In this document: piece after piece, positions 15,717 to 26,200 of the stretch | How the letters are laid out: each line of letters opens with the position of its first letter | Position numbering within the stretch: position 1 is the first letter of the stretch | Assembly (NCBI GenBank): GCA_913053655.1 | Contig: CAJXFW010000006.1 | Span: 1-39,373 of the forward strand | Direction: 5' to 3' | From: an uncultured Thiogranum sp. | GTDB lineage: Bacteria; Pseudomonadota; Gammaproteobacteria; DSM-19610 | Length of the DNA stretch: 39,373 nucleotides | Translations under genes and position numbers: made by a program | Notes under the pieces: model-generated | Told to the model about the DNA's origin: nothing | Seen by the model: only the letters and a program-made list of their open reading frames with translations | Databases searched by the model: none

Positions 15717-16565
15717 TCAGCGACCCTTCAGCTTGCCGCTGGTAAATACCCAGGTGCGGGTAATGTACAGAACGTCGGTCTCGTTTTTGATGTTGTCCGG
15801 GAACGGTGCAAAAGGTGCGGCCAACGTGACAATCCGCACCGCCGCATCATCCAGAATCTTGTGTCCGGAAGGCTTGCGAATGGTGATCTCACGCACGCTG
15901 CCGTCCGAATAGAGGGCGACCTGGACGATAAGTTTGCCGGACAGGTGCCGGCGGCGTGCACTATCCGGGTAATTCAGCTCGCCAACGCGTTCTACTTTCT
16001 GTACCCAGTCGCGCATATAGCTGGCGTATTTGAATTCCCGGGTACGAGACGAGATGAACTTGCTTTTTGGCGCCTTTGAATAAGCCTGCAGAGACTGGTT
16101 GATTTGCTGGTTGAGTGCCAGCATTTCCATACTGCGGCTAATGAGTTCCGCAGCCCTGGTCTGCTCCGAATCCTGCTCGGGTTCCGGTTCCGACTGCAGG
16201 TCTGTTTTTTGCTGACTGTCATCACTGCTGAGTACACGGGTCGGTGTGGGCTTGCTCTCCGAGCGTGTAACCGGAGGCGCCTGTTCGATCAGTTGCTGCC
16301 GGGGGTGGACTTTTTCCTCGGTGTTACCGGCTCCCTCCTGACTGGATTCCGCCAGGTAGTCGTAATCTTCCGGCGGGGGCGAATCGGTGTGGGTAACAAC
16401 GGTGATATCGAGCGTGGGTGTATCCTGGTCGGGTGGATTGCGATCAAAAGTGTCGAAGCTGATACCGAGAATGATCAGGGCATGGAACGCGGTTGCAATA
16501 AACAGCATCAGCACCAGCCGATCAGTGGTTTGTGGCTCCAGTGAGGATTCCATTGCTATTGTCAC
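15717..16565 (-). CDS. tonB: TonB family energy-transducing protein (TonB3-like)
   Basis: A 282-residue protein with one N-terminal membrane helix (about 18-36, LVLMLFIATAFHALIILGI), a long acidic/glutamine-rich periplasmic linker (38-160) instead of a Pro-Lys-rich one, and a C-terminal TonB domain (about 195-280: YPDSARRRHLSGKLIVQV, YSDGSVREITIRKPSGHKILD). At this locus P. aeruginosa carries tonB3, which is needed for normal pilus assembly and twitching, so a role with the pilus rather than iron uptake is likely. No exbB/exbD here. Start GTG at 16565 or ATG at 16553; neither has a strong ribosome site. Confidence 0.9.
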   Translation of the reverse strand: MTIAMESSLEPQTTDRLVLMLFIATAFHALIILGISFDTFDRNPPDQDTPTLDITVVTHTDSPPPEDYDYLAESSQEGAGNTEEKVHPRQQLIEQAPPVTRSESKPTPTRVLSSDDSQQKTDLQSEPEPEQDSEQTRAAELISRSMEMLALNQQINQSLQAYSKAPKSKFISSRTREFKYASYMRDWVQKVERVGELNYPDSARRRHLSGKLIVQVALYSDGSVREITIRKPSGHKILDDAAVRIVTLAAPFAPFPDNIKNETDVLYITRTWVFTSGKLKGR

Positions 16566-16619
16566 GGTATCAATCCAGGTACGCGCATCTCAAATACTTA
16601 GTGCAGGAATTATACCGCT

Positions 16620-17666
16620 TTACGGGTTTACCTGGACGATTTCAATATCCGCCGGCTGTTGTTCAAAATGAATGCGTTTGGCGAGCGCGGGTGTCAGCCA
16701 GGCACTGTTGTGCTCGTCGATCAGTAGCACATCCTGTATGCCCATCCGGGCGGCGACTGTCTGCCAGTTATCGGGGCCGGCGACAAACAGTGCGGTCGCT
16801 GCGGCGTCTGCCAGTGTTGGATCCTGGGTCAATACGGTTACCGATGCCGTCTTTTCGGCAGGGTAGCCGCTGCGCGGGTCCAGGATATGATGGTAACGCC
16901 GCCCGTTATATTCGAAGTAGCGTTCATAGTTGCCCGAGGTGAAAATGCAGCCGGAACCCTCCAGTTCGATGCTTGCCAGAATCCCGCTTGAGTCGGGCTG
17001 GCGGATGCCTATACGCCAGGGTCTGTCACCTCGCCGGCCGCGAACGCACAGGTCGCCGCCGGCATTTACGATAAGGTTATTGATGCCCCTTTGCTGGAGC
17101 AGTTCTACGGCTTTTCCGACAGAGTAACCTTTGGCGAAGCCGCCAAAATCAAGGCGCACTGCCGGGTTGTTGCTGCTCACGACCTGCCCGTCGATTTGCA
17201 GTTGCAGGCTGCTGGGTGCTGAATCCAGCCAGCGCTGTATGCGCTCGCGTGAAGGGGGTGGGCCTTGTGCGGGATCATCCTGCTGGAAGCCCCACAGCCT
17301 CAGCAGATTTCCGATTGCGGGGTTAAACAGGCCGCCACTGCTGCGTTCGAAACCCTGTCCCAGCTGAATCAACTTTACGATGGAAGGGTCGGTGTGGATG
17401 GATTTACCAGCGGCTATGGCATTGTTCAGGTCCATCAGCAGGCCGCGTTGCCAGGCGTGCCAGTCTCGATGCTGGCGCTGGTACATGGCATCAACAGCCT
17501 GTACGGCCTGTTGAGCCCGCTTTTCCTCGACGCCGTATAGCGTAATGTCTATCACTGTGCCAAAGGCAAATATTTGTTCCTGATAGACATCTTGCACGGG
17601 ACGACTGCAGCCGGCGAGCAGCAGCAGGCCCAGGGCCGTCAGGGAAAGTGCGATGCGTATTATCAC
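16620..17666 (-). CDS. apbE: FAD:protein FMN transferase ApbE, lipoprotein
   Basis: A 348-residue protein with a lipoprotein signal (LLAGC, C20), so it is anchored in the periplasm. ApbE moves FMN from FAD to a threonine of target proteins such as the RnfG/NqrC subunits. Motifs seen: FGTVIDITLYG, LDFGGFAKGYSVG, VNAGGDL and the C-terminal HHILDPRSGYPAE with T/D-rich metal-binding residues (SVTVLTQDPTLADAAATALF). No flavinylation target lies in this window. It overlaps gshB by ATGA and precedes tonB by 53 bases. In Pseudomonas gshB is followed directly by tonB3 (recalled), so apbE is an insertion in the order. Confidence 0.95.
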   Translation of the reverse strand: MIIRIALSLTALGLLLLAGCSRPVQDVYQEQIFAFGTVIDITLYGVEEKRAQQAVQAVDAMYQRQHRDWHAWQRGLLMDLNNAIAAGKSIHTDPSIVKLIQLGQGFERSSGGLFNPAIGNLLRLWGFQQDDPAQGPPPSRERIQRWLDSAPSSLQLQIDGQVVSSNNPAVRLDFGGFAKGYSVGKAVELLQQRGINNLIVNAGGDLCVRGRRGDRPWRIGIRQPDSSGILASIELEGSGCIFTSGNYERYFEYNGRRYHHILDPRSGYPAEKTASVTVLTQDPTLADAAATALFVAGPDNWQTVAARMGIQDVLLIDEHNSAWLTPALAKRIHFEQQPADIEIVQVNP

Positions 17667-18619
17667 TTGCTGGACTGGAGACGGTTCGCGATACGTTCCA
17701 TGAGCCGGCCGGCAATGTCCAGGCCGTACTGTTGATCCAGCTCACGGATACAGGTTGGGCTGGTGACGTTTATCTCAGTCAGATAATCCCCAATAACGTC
17801 GAGGCCGACGAACATCAGCCCGCGCTCACGAAGCTGCGGACCGGTTTGTGCACAGATCCAGCGGTCACGTTCGCTGAGCTCAATACCTTCGCCGCGACCA
17901 CCAGCGGCAAGATTGCCTCGCGTTTCGCCCTTTGCGGGTATACGCGCCAGGGCGAAGGGCACAGGTTCGCCATCTACCATCAGGATGCGTTTATCGCCCT
18001 GGCTGATTTCCGGTATGAATTTCTGCGCCATGGCGGTGCGTTGTCCCAGTTCAGTGAGCGTCTCCAGTATCACGCTGGTATTCGGGTCCTCTTCTCGCAC
18101 CCGGAAGATGGAGGCGCCGCCCATAGCGTCCAGCGGTTTGAGAATGATGTCGTGGTGCTGGTGGAGGAATGCCCGCAGGCGCTGCGGATTACGACTGACG
18201 ACACTGGGTGCGCAGCATTCGGGAAACCAGGAGGTAAACAGTTTTTCGTTGCAATCGCGCAATGCTGAAGGACTGTTGACAATCAGTACCCCTTCCAGTT
18301 CAGCGCGTTCCAGAATATGCGTGGTATAGAGATATTCCATATCAAATGGAGGGTCTTTACGCATCAGCACGACATCAAGGCTGGATAAAGGATGTTCTTC
18401 CGCCGCAGAGTGTTGGTACCAGTCCGCGTTCTGATCCTGTACCCGAAGCTGCCGCATGGACGCCGATGCCCGGCCATCCTGCAGGTACAAATCCGCCTGT
18501 TCCATATAGAAAAGCTGCCAGCCGCGCGCCTGAGCCGCCAGCAGCATGGCGAAGCTGCTGTCTTTGTAGACCTTGATCGCGCTGATCGGGTCCATAACGA
18601 TGCCGAGTTTGAGTGTCAC
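17663..18619 (-). CDS. gshB: Glutathione synthetase
   Basis: A 318-residue ATP-grasp ligase joining gamma-glutamylcysteine and glycine. Motifs: LKLGIVMDPISAIKVYKDSS at the N-terminus, RKDPPFDMEYLYTTHIL, KPLDAMGGASIFRV (ATP-grasp) and NVTSPTCIREL near the end. Start chosen: GTG at 18619, with AGGTGGG 6-12 bases upstream and giving the usual VTLKLGIVMDP beginning; a GTG at 18631 adds four residues. The GTG overlaps the TGA of a small upstream frame. gshA is not in the window. Confidence 0.96.
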   Translation of the reverse strand: MTLKLGIVMDPISAIKVYKDSSFAMLLAAQARGWQLFYMEQADLYLQDGRASASMRQLRVQDQNADWYQHSAAEEHPLSSLDVVLMRKDPPFDMEYLYTTHILERAELEGVLIVNSPSALRDCNEKLFTSWFPECCAPSVVSRNPQRLRAFLHQHHDIILKPLDAMGGASIFRVREEDPNTSVILETLTELGQRTAMAQKFIPEISQGDKRILMVDGEPVPFALARIPAKGETRGNLAAGGRGEGIELSERDRWICAQTGPQLRERGLMFVGLDVIGDYLTEINVTSPTCIRELDQQYGLDIAGRLMERIANRLQSSK

Positions 18620-18819
18620 CGGGTGTCCCACCTGTCTGGTTTATGTTCCGGATTGTGAACGAGTTCATAGTTGTAAAGTTTGCTGGTCACCGGACGATAG
18701 AAGCCAGTAGCCGCCAGTATATCGTAAATTTGTCGGCAAATCGGGCGCTTGGAGTCGTCGCAGGCCAGGCGCGAACACAGGAATTCAACTGGGTCAGGTA
18801 AGAGCCATATGCAAACCAT
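18616..18819 (-). CDS. Possible small protein upstream of gshB
   Basis: A 67-residue frame whose TGA overlaps the gshB GTG start (GTGA), the same coupling seen at several junctions on this strand. The C-terminal two thirds (CDDSKRPICRQIYDILAATG, FYRPVTSKLYNYELVHNPEH) have a protein-like composition with three cysteines. Against it: the only ATG lies inside the start of the divergent pilG, so the pilG promoter and the frame would overlap, and there is no clear ribosome site. I do not recognise a family. Confidence 0.3.
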   Translation of the reverse strand: MVCIWLLPDPVEFLCSRLACDDSKRPICRQIYDILAATGFYRPVTSKLYNYELVHNPEHKPDRWDTR

Positions 18820-19273
18820 TGTAGATCCGACAAAAGCAGAAAAATCGGAATCCCAGGCTGAGGAAATTGCCGATGCAGACGCTACGCCCGATGAAAATCA
18901 TTTTTCCAATATTAAGGTCATGGTCATCGACGATTCCAAGACCATCCGTCGCACCGCGGAAACGCTGTTGAAAAAGGAGGGTTGCGAGGTTGTGACTGCG
19001 ACCGATGGTTTCGAAGCGCTTGCCAAGATTGCCGACGAGAAACCGGACATTATTTTTGTCGATATCATGATGCCGCGTCTCGATGGATACCAGACGTGTG
19101 CGCTGATCAAGAACAACCAGGTATTCAAAAAAACCCCCGTTGTCATGTTATCCAGCAAGGATGGATTGTTTGACCGTGCGCGCGGTCGCATCGTGGGTTC
19201 CGATCAGTACCTGACCAAACCCTTTACCAAAGATGAATTACTGGGAGCGATCCGCGAGCACGTCAAGGCGTAG
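18809..19273 (+). CDS. pilG: Twitching motility response regulator PilG
   Basis: A 154-residue single-domain CheY-like regulator. The receiver runs from residue ~34: VMVIDDSKTIRRTAETLL, phospho-acceptor D85 in IIFVDIMMP, T/S in VVMLSSKDG, and the lysine of YLTKPFTKDEL. The first ~33 residues (acidic, E/A/D-rich) form an extension longer than in P. aeruginosa PilG as I recall. PilG, phosphorylated by ChpA, promotes pilus extension and cAMP signalling. Start at 18809, after GGTAAGAG; the frame is open upstream but without ribosome site. First gene of the Pil-Chp operon. Confidence 0.95.
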   Translation: MQTIVDPTKAEKSESQAEEIADADATPDENHFSNIKVMVIDDSKTIRRTAETLLKKEGCEVVTATDGFEALAKIADEKPDIIFVDIMMPRLDGYQTCALIKNNQVFKKTPVVMLSSKDGLFDRARGRIVGSDQYLTKPFTKDELLGAIREHVKA

Positions 19274-19338
19274 CAGACCGTTCCCGCATGTGAGTGCACA
19301 TGCTCGAAGACGCGGTGATTAACCAAGAGGAAAGACCG

Positions 19339-19707
19339 ATGGCACGAATTCTTATCGTAGACGATTCCCCGACCGAGGCCCATGTCCTTAAAGGCATGCT
19401 CGAAAAAAACGGGTTTGAAGTAGAAACAGCCGAGAACGGCACTGAGGGCATAGAACGCGCCAAAGAGCTGAAGCCGGATCTGATTTTAATGGACGTAGTG
19501 ATGCCCGGCCTGAACGGTTTCCAGGCTACCCGCCAGTTAACCAAAGGATCTGAGACTTCAGACATCCCGGTCATTATCGTGACGACCAAGGACCAGGAGA
19601 CGGATCGCGTATGGGGCATGCGCCAGGGCGCCCGGGATTTTATCTCCAAGCCGGTTGTCGAGAAAACGTTGATGGAAAAAATTAACGCAGTGCTTGAAAC
19701 AGCCTGA
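19339..19707 (+). CDS. pilH: Twitching motility response regulator PilH
   Basis: A 122-residue CheY-like protein, almost the bare receiver: ARILIVDDSPTEAHVL, D52 in LILMDVVMP, and the K of ISKPV. PilH counters PilG and favours retraction. The ATG at 19339 is chosen because AGAGGAAAG lies just upstream and the first strand starts at once; an earlier in-frame ATG at 19294 is unlikely. Confidence 0.96.
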   Translation: MARILIVDDSPTEAHVLKGMLEKNGFEVETAENGTEGIERAKELKPDLILMDVVMPGLNGFQATRQLTKGSETSDIPVIIVTTKDQETDRVWGMRQGARDFISKPVVEKTLMEKINAVLETA

Positions 19708-19718
19708 GGCGCAGAGAT

Positions 19719-20261
19719 ATGTCCGGTTCATCAAAGACACCGCTGGAACACCTGGTTTACCTGCAACAGCTGTGCCTGGAGCATGCCCATGGGCTGCCAC
19801 AACAGGAAGAAGCAGATGAGGAATGGCTGGGTATCGGTTTTCGGCTGGGGAAACTGCAGCTGGTCGCACCACTCGGTGAGGTGGCCGAAATACTGACCCC
19901 GCCAGGTCTTTCCCGGGTTCCGCGCACCAAAAACTGGGTATGTGGAATCGCGAATGTACGCGGAAATCTGATGCCGATTATGGATCTTCAGGGTTACCTG
20001 TACGATCGCACGGCGGTAGTAAAACGGCATAGCCGCATCCTTGTGGTGAACCACGATGGCGTGTACTCGGGCCTGGTAGTCGACGCCGTCATGGGGTTAA
20101 GGCATTTCCGCGATGAGCAGCGTTGCGATGAATTGCCGGGCGACGATGAGCACTTGCACCAATATATGCTGCATGGATTCAAGGTAGGCGCTGAACACTG
20201 GGGTGTATTCAGTTTGCACGCAGTTGCGCAGGCACCGCAGTTTTTAAAAGCGGCGATTTAG
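19719..20261 (+). CDS. pilI: CheW-like coupling protein PilI
   Basis: A 180-residue CheW-domain protein that links the receptor PilJ to the kinase ChpA. After a ~40-residue N-terminal segment the domain shows GFRLGKLQLVAPLGEVAEIL, VPRTKNWVCGIANVRGNLMPIMDLQGYL and the second half RILVVNHDGVYSGLVVDAV. Length and order match Pil-Chp systems. Eleven bases separate it from pilH. Confidence 0.95.
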   Translation: MSGSSKTPLEHLVYLQQLCLEHAHGLPQQEEADEEWLGIGFRLGKLQLVAPLGEVAEILTPPGLSRVPRTKNWVCGIANVRGNLMPIMDLQGYLYDRTAVVKRHSRILVVNHDGVYSGLVVDAVMGLRHFRDEQRCDELPGDDEHLHQYMLHGFKVGAEHWGVFSLHAVAQAPQFLKAAI

Positions 20262-20339
20262 AGTTTAGGGGTTAAGGGTTTTATACGAGTTGTTATTACC
20301 AGGGAATAAAGATCAGCTGATTTGGTCAGGAGACGAAGC

Positions 20340-22358
20340 ATGAGTACAGAGAATCAATCCCACGTCAAGGTGGGTTCACACAAAAGGACGATGTATCTGT
20401 TAGCGGCTTTGCTGCTATCGTTTAGTGTCATGGTTGGCATTTTCTGGTACGTGGAGATCGAGTCCAACTACGACAAGGAATACATCAGTTATGCCAGTGA
20501 ACAGCAGGTGCTTTCGCAACAGATCGCGAAATATGCACTTGAAGCTTCGTCAGGTGTTGAAACAGCGTTCGGGCAGCTGGTTCATTACCGGGACCGTTTT
20601 AATGAGACGCTGGGCCATCAGCGCAACGGAAACGTGGCTACCGGGCTTCCGCCCAGCGGGGAGTCTGTCGACAGCGACCTGGGTACACTGGAAGAAACAT
20701 GGCAGGGTTTCCAGGAGAGTATCGGCTTCGTCCTGGCCGGTAAGGAAGGCGTGACCGTAGTAGCCGAAGCCAGTAAGGTCATCAACGATCTGATGCCTAA
20801 ACTGCAGGCCTATGACGAAGAGATTGTTGATATTCTTCTGGATAAAAAAGCCAGCCGTGAAACTATTAACCTGGCAACACGGCAGTTGATGCTCAGCCAG
20901 CGTATTGCCAACAACGTCAACCATGCCCTGAGCGGCACCGATGTGGACCTGGCTATCGAACGGTTTTCTGAAGATGTAGAAGAGTATGGGTCGGTGCTGG
21001 AAGGCATGGTGCGTGGCAACGATACGATCGCCATGGTCAAGAACGAAGAAGTGCAGGCCAAGCTGTTTGAGACTTCCATGTTGTTTACTATCGTTTCTGA
21101 TTACGTGGAAGAACTTCTTGACCTGTCAGAGGACTTACTGGATATCCAGAACGCCGCTCAAAGCATCTCTACCAAATCTGATGACCTGTTCGCGGCGGCA
21201 CTGCGTCTGCAGAATGGCTACTCGCTGGCGGCGGATTTGCGGCCGGTGCAGCCTGAAATGGCCTATATGTTCGGTGGCATTGGTCTGCTGATACTGTTCC
21301 TGCTGGGTATGCAGGTGTACCGGGATCAGGAGAATCGACGCAAACATGCAGAGGCAGAGAATGCCAACAACCAGGAAGCCATCCTGCGCCTGCTGGACGA
21401 GATGGGCAACCTGGCTGATGGTGACCTGACAACGTATGCGACGGTTACCGAGGATTTCACCGGTGCGATCGCGGATTCGGTTAACTATACCATCGATGCT
21501 CTGCGTGACATGGTTACCACCATTAACGAGACCTCCGGGCAGGTGTCTTCCGCTGCCAGGCAAACGCAGGAAACCGCCCAGCACCTGACTGAAGCCAGTA
21601 CTCATCAGGCAGACGAAATCGCCTCCGCCACAACGTCGATCAACGAAATGGCGGTATCAATCGACGAGGTATCGAAGAACTCTGAAGAGACCAGTGAAAA
21701 AGCAATGAGGTCGGTAGACTTCGCCAAGAAAGGTGGCGAAACGGTACGCCGTAATATTGATGGTATGGACCGTATTCGGGAAACTATCCAGGAGACATCC
21801 AAGCGCATTAAACGCCTTGGTGAAAGCTCCCAGGAAATTGGTGATATCGTTGAGCTGATCAATGACATTGCCGAACAGACCAACATTCTGGCATTGAATG
21901 CAGCCATTCAGGCAGCTATGGCCGGCGAAGCAGGTCGTGGTTTCGCGGTGGTTGCTGACGAAGTTCAGCGACTTGCTGAACGTTCCAGCAATGCAACCAA
22001 ACAGATCGAGGCGCTGGTTAAAACCATCCAGACGGATACCAACGAAGCGGTTATCTCTATGGAACAGAGTACCGCGGGTGTTGTTAACGGTGCACGTCTT
22101 GCGGAGGAATCCGGTGAAGCTCTGGATCAGATTCAGAAGGTTTCTGATGACCTTGCCGGATTGATCCAGAATATATCAGCTTCTGCCCGTCAGCAGTCCA
22201 AGGCGGCCGGCAGCATCTCCGAGACCATGCACGTTATCCAGGAGATCACGACGCAGACCTCGGCCGGTACCAACGAAACCTCAGCCTCTATCGGCAACCT
22301 TGCCGGCCTGGCTGACGATATGGGCCACTCGGTAGCCGGCTTCAAACTGCCTGAGTAA
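20340..22358 (+). CDS. pilJ: Type IV pilus methyl-accepting chemotaxis protein PilJ
   Basis: A 672-residue receptor. Membrane helix 1 at about 18-39, a periplasmic region (40-305) with two PilJ-type helical modules (each containing an L-S-Q-R-I/Q-I-A-type motif: [13 protein letters not shown] and [15 protein letters not shown]), helix 2 at about 307-326, then HAMP-like and cytoplasmic coiled coil. The hairpin tip at about 500-535 reads [21 protein letters not shown], with the I-Q-A-A-M-A-G variation typical of PilJ. Glutamine/glutamate pairs for methylation by PilK lie either side. It senses surface contact, probably through pilin. AGGAG precedes the ATG at 20340; an upstream ATG-less extension is disregarded. 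Confidence 0.96.
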   Translation: MSTENQSHVKVGSHKRTMYLLAALLLSFSVMVGIFWYVEIESNYDKEYISYASEQQVLSQQIAKYALEASSGVETAFGQLVHYRDRFNETLGHQRNGNVATGLPPSGESVDSDLGTLEETWQGFQESIGFVLAGKEGVTVVAEASKVINDLMPKLQAYDEEIVDILLDKKASRETINLATRQLMLSQRIANNVNHALSGTDVDLAIERFSEDVEEYGSVLEGMVRGNDTIAMVKNEEVQAKLFETSMLFTIVSDYVEELLDLSEDLLDIQNAAQSISTKSDDLFAAALRLQNGYSLAADLRPVQPEMAYMFGGIGLLILFLLGMQVYRDQENRRKHAEAENANNQEAILRLLDEMGNLADGDLTTYATVTEDFTGAIADSVNYTIDALRDMVTTINETSGQVSSAARQTQETAQHLTEASTHQADEIASATTSINEMAVSIDEVSKNSEETSEKAMRSVDFAKKGGETVRRNIDGMDRIRETIQETSKRIKRLGESSQEIGDIVELINDIAEQTNILALNAAIQAAMAGEAGRGFAVVADEVQRLAERSSNATKQIEALVKTIQTDTNEAVISMEQSTAGVVNGARLAEESGEALDQIQKVSDDLAGLIQNISASARQQSKAAGSISETMHVIQEITTQTSAGTNETSASIGNLAGLADDMGHSVAGFKLPE

Positions 22359-22377
22359 CAGAGAGAGGCGCAAGCCC

Positions 22378-23262
22378 GTGGCTGACACGAGTGGACAGGC
22401 ACCAGCCGAGACGGAAACCCGGTCCCATGCCGGGTGTTCGCTGGACATGGATGACCGGCAATTTTCCGACTGGACGAGATTGCTGGAGAGCCGTACCGGG
22501 TTATTCATTGCACCGGAACGCAGGTCCTTTCTGGTGAGTGGAATACGCACGCGTATGCGTAAGACGGGTTACGAGGATTACCGGGAATATTACGATCACC
22601 TGTCTATAGGGTATTTCCAGATACGGGAATGGTCTCTGCTGGTGGATCAGCTTACGGTTCATGAGACCTGTTTCTTCCGACACGAGTCTTCCATGAAGCT
22701 GGTTGAAGAGGTGGTGATCCCGTCCGTATTTGAACGTCAGCGAAGTTTCAATGCATGGAGCGTGGGTTGTGCCACTGGCGAGGAAACGTACAGCCTGGCA
22801 ATGGTAATTGATGACTTTTGCGCTGCCAGGGAGAGCGACCGGTATTTTGGTGTGACAGGCACGGATATAAGTCTGCCCTCACTGCGTCATGCGCGGGAAG
22901 GTTTATACCTTGTTCGACGCTTGCAGGGTATTCGACCGGCGTTCCAGGGTAAATATTGCCAGTCGGAAACTGACACTCGTTTCCGGGTGAATCCGAATTT
23001 GCGTAAGCGAGTATGTTTTACCCAGCTGAATTCGCGAGACGTTGAGAGAGCACCATTTGCAAATCTTGATCTTGTATTCTGTCAGAATTTGTTGATTTAT
23101 TACGATCGTGAGCGGCGGGCGCAACTGGTAAACCAGCTGGCGGGTTGTCTACGCCCCGGAGGGGTGTTGGTTTTGGGGCCAGGAGAAATACTGGACTGGC
23201 AGCATCCGAATATGGAGAAAGTGCGTTATCCGGATACGCTGGCGTATCGGCGCACAGACTAG
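22378..23262 (+). CDS. pilK: CheR-like chemoreceptor methyltransferase PilK
   Basis: A 294-residue SAM-dependent methyltransferase that methylates glutamates of PilJ. The N-terminal helical domain (about 24-95, FSDWTRLLESRTGLFIAPER) is followed by the catalytic domain with WSVGCATGEETYSLAM (SAM binding), GTDISLPSL and LVFCQNLLIYYD. The T-x-H-E-T-x-F-F-R-H motif (TVHETCFFRH) is intact. GTG start at 22378, preceded by GAGAGAGG; 19 bases after pilJ. Its product SAH is removed by AhcY encoded 9 kb downstream. Confidence 0.95.
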   Translation: MADTSGQAPAETETRSHAGCSLDMDDRQFSDWTRLLESRTGLFIAPERRSFLVSGIRTRMRKTGYEDYREYYDHLSIGYFQIREWSLLVDQLTVHETCFFRHESSMKLVEEVVIPSVFERQRSFNAWSVGCATGEETYSLAMVIDDFCAARESDRYFGVTGTDISLPSLRHAREGLYLVRRLQGIRPAFQGKYCQSETDTRFRVNPNLRKRVCFTQLNSRDVERAPFANLDLVFCQNLLIYYDRERRAQLVNQLAGCLRPGGVLVLGPGEILDWQHPNMEKVRYPDTLAYRRTD

Positions 23263-23293
23263 TAGCACCTAGTGCGGGATGAAAGGATAAATA

Positions 23294-26200
23294 ATGAATC
23301 AGGCAATCGACTTCAGCACACTGACGTGGGTTAAGAACGAACTGGATGCAACGCTCAAGGAAGCGCGGCAGTCGCTGGAGGCTCATGTAGAAAACCCGCA
23401 GGATGATGCCCAGCTCGGGTTTCTGACAGCGCACCTGCACCAGGTGTACGGCACGCTGCACATGGTTGAGTTGTACGGTGCCTCGTTGCTGGCAGAGGAA
23501 ATGGAGCAGGTCGCCAGGGGCATTGCGGCCGGGACCGTGAGTCAGCATGACGATGCCTGTGACGTATTGATGCGGGCCATTCTTCAGCTGCCCGACTACC
23601 TGGATCGACTGATTGCGGGTTACCGTGATATTCCACTGGTGTTATTACCGCTGCTCAATGACTTGCGCGCTGTGCGCGGCGAGAATCTGTTATCCGAAAA
23701 TCACATGTTCTCACCGGATCTTGATGCGGCAGTGCCTGAATCGATTATTACACCCGGGACTGATGGCAATGGTGATATTAAGGCGCAGGCACTACGTCAC
23801 CGTTTTCAGCTGGGGTTGCTGGGGTGGTTCAGGGGCAGCGGTACTCAGGACGCGCTTGCTTCGATGTCCGGGGTACTGGAAAGCTTGCAGAACCAGAGCG
23901 GAGATGCCGGTGCAGCGCGCCTTTGGTGGGTTGCTGCCGGAATCGTCGATGCGCTCAGGACAGAGACACTGGAAAGTAGTATAGCCGTCAAACGACTGAT
24001 GGGACAGGTTGACCGCCAGATAAAATCTGTAATGGATCATGGCGAATCCTTCCTGACCCGGAATATGCCGCGCGATTTATTCAAGAATCTGCTGTTTTAC
24101 GCCGGACAGGCACATGGCGCCGGTCCACGCGTAGCCGAAATTCAATCGACCTACAAGCTGCAGGACCTGCTGCCGGGTGACGAAGAGCTGGCCGCGGCCC
24201 GCGAAAGTATGGCCGGACAGAACGCCGACCTGTTCGCCACGGTAGCCGTTGCCGTGAAGGAAGAGTTGGGGCGTCTCAAGGATACGCTTGATATTGTGCT
24301 GCGTAACGGATGCAGGGAAATTAATGAGCTGCAGCCGCTTGCCGATTCGCTGTGTTCACTTGGGGATACCCTGGGTATGTTAAGCCTGGGTGCGGCACGC
24401 GAGGCTGTCACCAGCAAGTCCGCTGATTTGCAGCGCAGTATCGACGCACAGGAAATACCGGCGGATACCTCGCTGATGGATGTGGCCAGTACACTGCTGT
24501 TTGTCGAATCTTCAGTTGACGGAATGGGTTGTGGTCGCGCTGTGGCGGACAGTGGTGGAAAGGTTGAAGAACAGCTCGCCCGGTCAGAATATAACCAGGT
24601 GATGGATGTTGTCATCCAGGAAGCCATCACCGATCTTCTGCGCGCCAAGGAAGCCATCATCGCTTATATTGACTCGGACAATGATACAAGCGCGCTTAGC
24701 GAGGTCCCGCAGTGGTTTAACCAGGTCAAGGGCGGGCTGTTGTTACTGGGCGAGTCAAGACCCGCCGCACTGGTTGGTTCTATCAGCCGGTATATTGAAA
24801 AAGAGCTGGTCGAGTCGAACAAGCAGGCCCCGCAACAGGAGCTGGATTCACTGGCCGATGCTGTCTGCGGGCTGGAGTACTATCTGGAGAGTCGCAAGGA
24901 GCACCGCATGTACGGTAGCTCCGCCATGTCAGTAGCTGAGGAAAGTATCGATAAACTGGGTTACCCGGCCCTGGAGGATGAGAGCGCGGAGACGGTTATG
25001 GAGGTCGAAGCAGCTGCTGCGGCTCCTGATACGACAGAAACCGATCTCGTAGAGTCCGTTGGCGAAGCTGCGGAAAACCTGGCAGAAGAAACAACGTTAT
25101 CCGCACCACCCGCCGAGCCTGCATCACACCAGGCTGATGACCAGGGTGAAGAGCTGTCTGTAATCGGCAAAGAAGTCGATGAAGAAATTCTGGAAATATT
25201 TATTGAAGAAGCTGAAGAAGAATTAGCCAGTATCAACGAGCTGCTTCCGGCCTGGATCAGCGATCACGACAATACCGAAGCCATGAGCAGTATGAGGCGC
25301 TCCTGGCATACCCTGAAAGGCAGTGGCCGGCTGGTCGGTGCGCTACGTATTGGCGAACTTGCCTGGGCGTACGAGAATCTGCTTAACCGTATTATTGATG
25401 GTGTTGTACCGGTAACACCGGAGCTGACCGGCCTTCTCCAGTCCGCAGCAGAGATGCTGCCGCAGCTGGTTCAGGAGGTCAGGGATGGAACACCGGTGCA
25501 GGGGTCGGTTTCCGATTTGATGAGTGGTGCAGCCGCACTAAGTAGCGGTAAATCACCGTCGGCAACCAGCGCGTCTGACACACAGCGAGCCCCGGAAGTT
25601 GAGACACTGGCGCCAGAACCGTTGACAGAACCTGACTTTGTGCCCGAGGCAATCACACCACCTGTCGAAGCAGCAGCGGTTGCTGACGAAGAGCATTCAG
25701 AGGTCGAAGAGGTAGTCTGCAACGGTGTTATGGATTCGATGTTGTACGAAATATTCAACACCGAGGCTCGTGGCCATCTTGAAGTTATTCGAGAATTTCT
25801 CAATCAGGCAGCGCTAGGCGACTCGATGATCAGTGAGCCACTGGCGCGCGCTCTTCATACCCTGCATGGCAGTGCGCATATGGCTGAGGCCGGTATCATT
25901 GCAGATCTGGCGGGAGCGCTGGAACGGTGGGTCAAAGCACTGATGGGTGCAGGGCAACCGCTGGCGGATGACGGGCGTGACGTCCTGACGGAAAGTGTTG
26001 ATATTATTGATCAGATGCTGTCCAGCCTGCCTGGCGCTATCTCCGGACCTGATCGTTACGAGGGACTGCTGCAGCAAATCAATTCGTTGTGGGAAGCGGT
26101 TCCTGTTCCTGCCATGGACGAGATCGTCATGCGGTCTGAAGCAGAGCCGGCTGCCGGGATGGACAACGAACCAGAAGATCTCTATGCCTCGTGTGACGAT

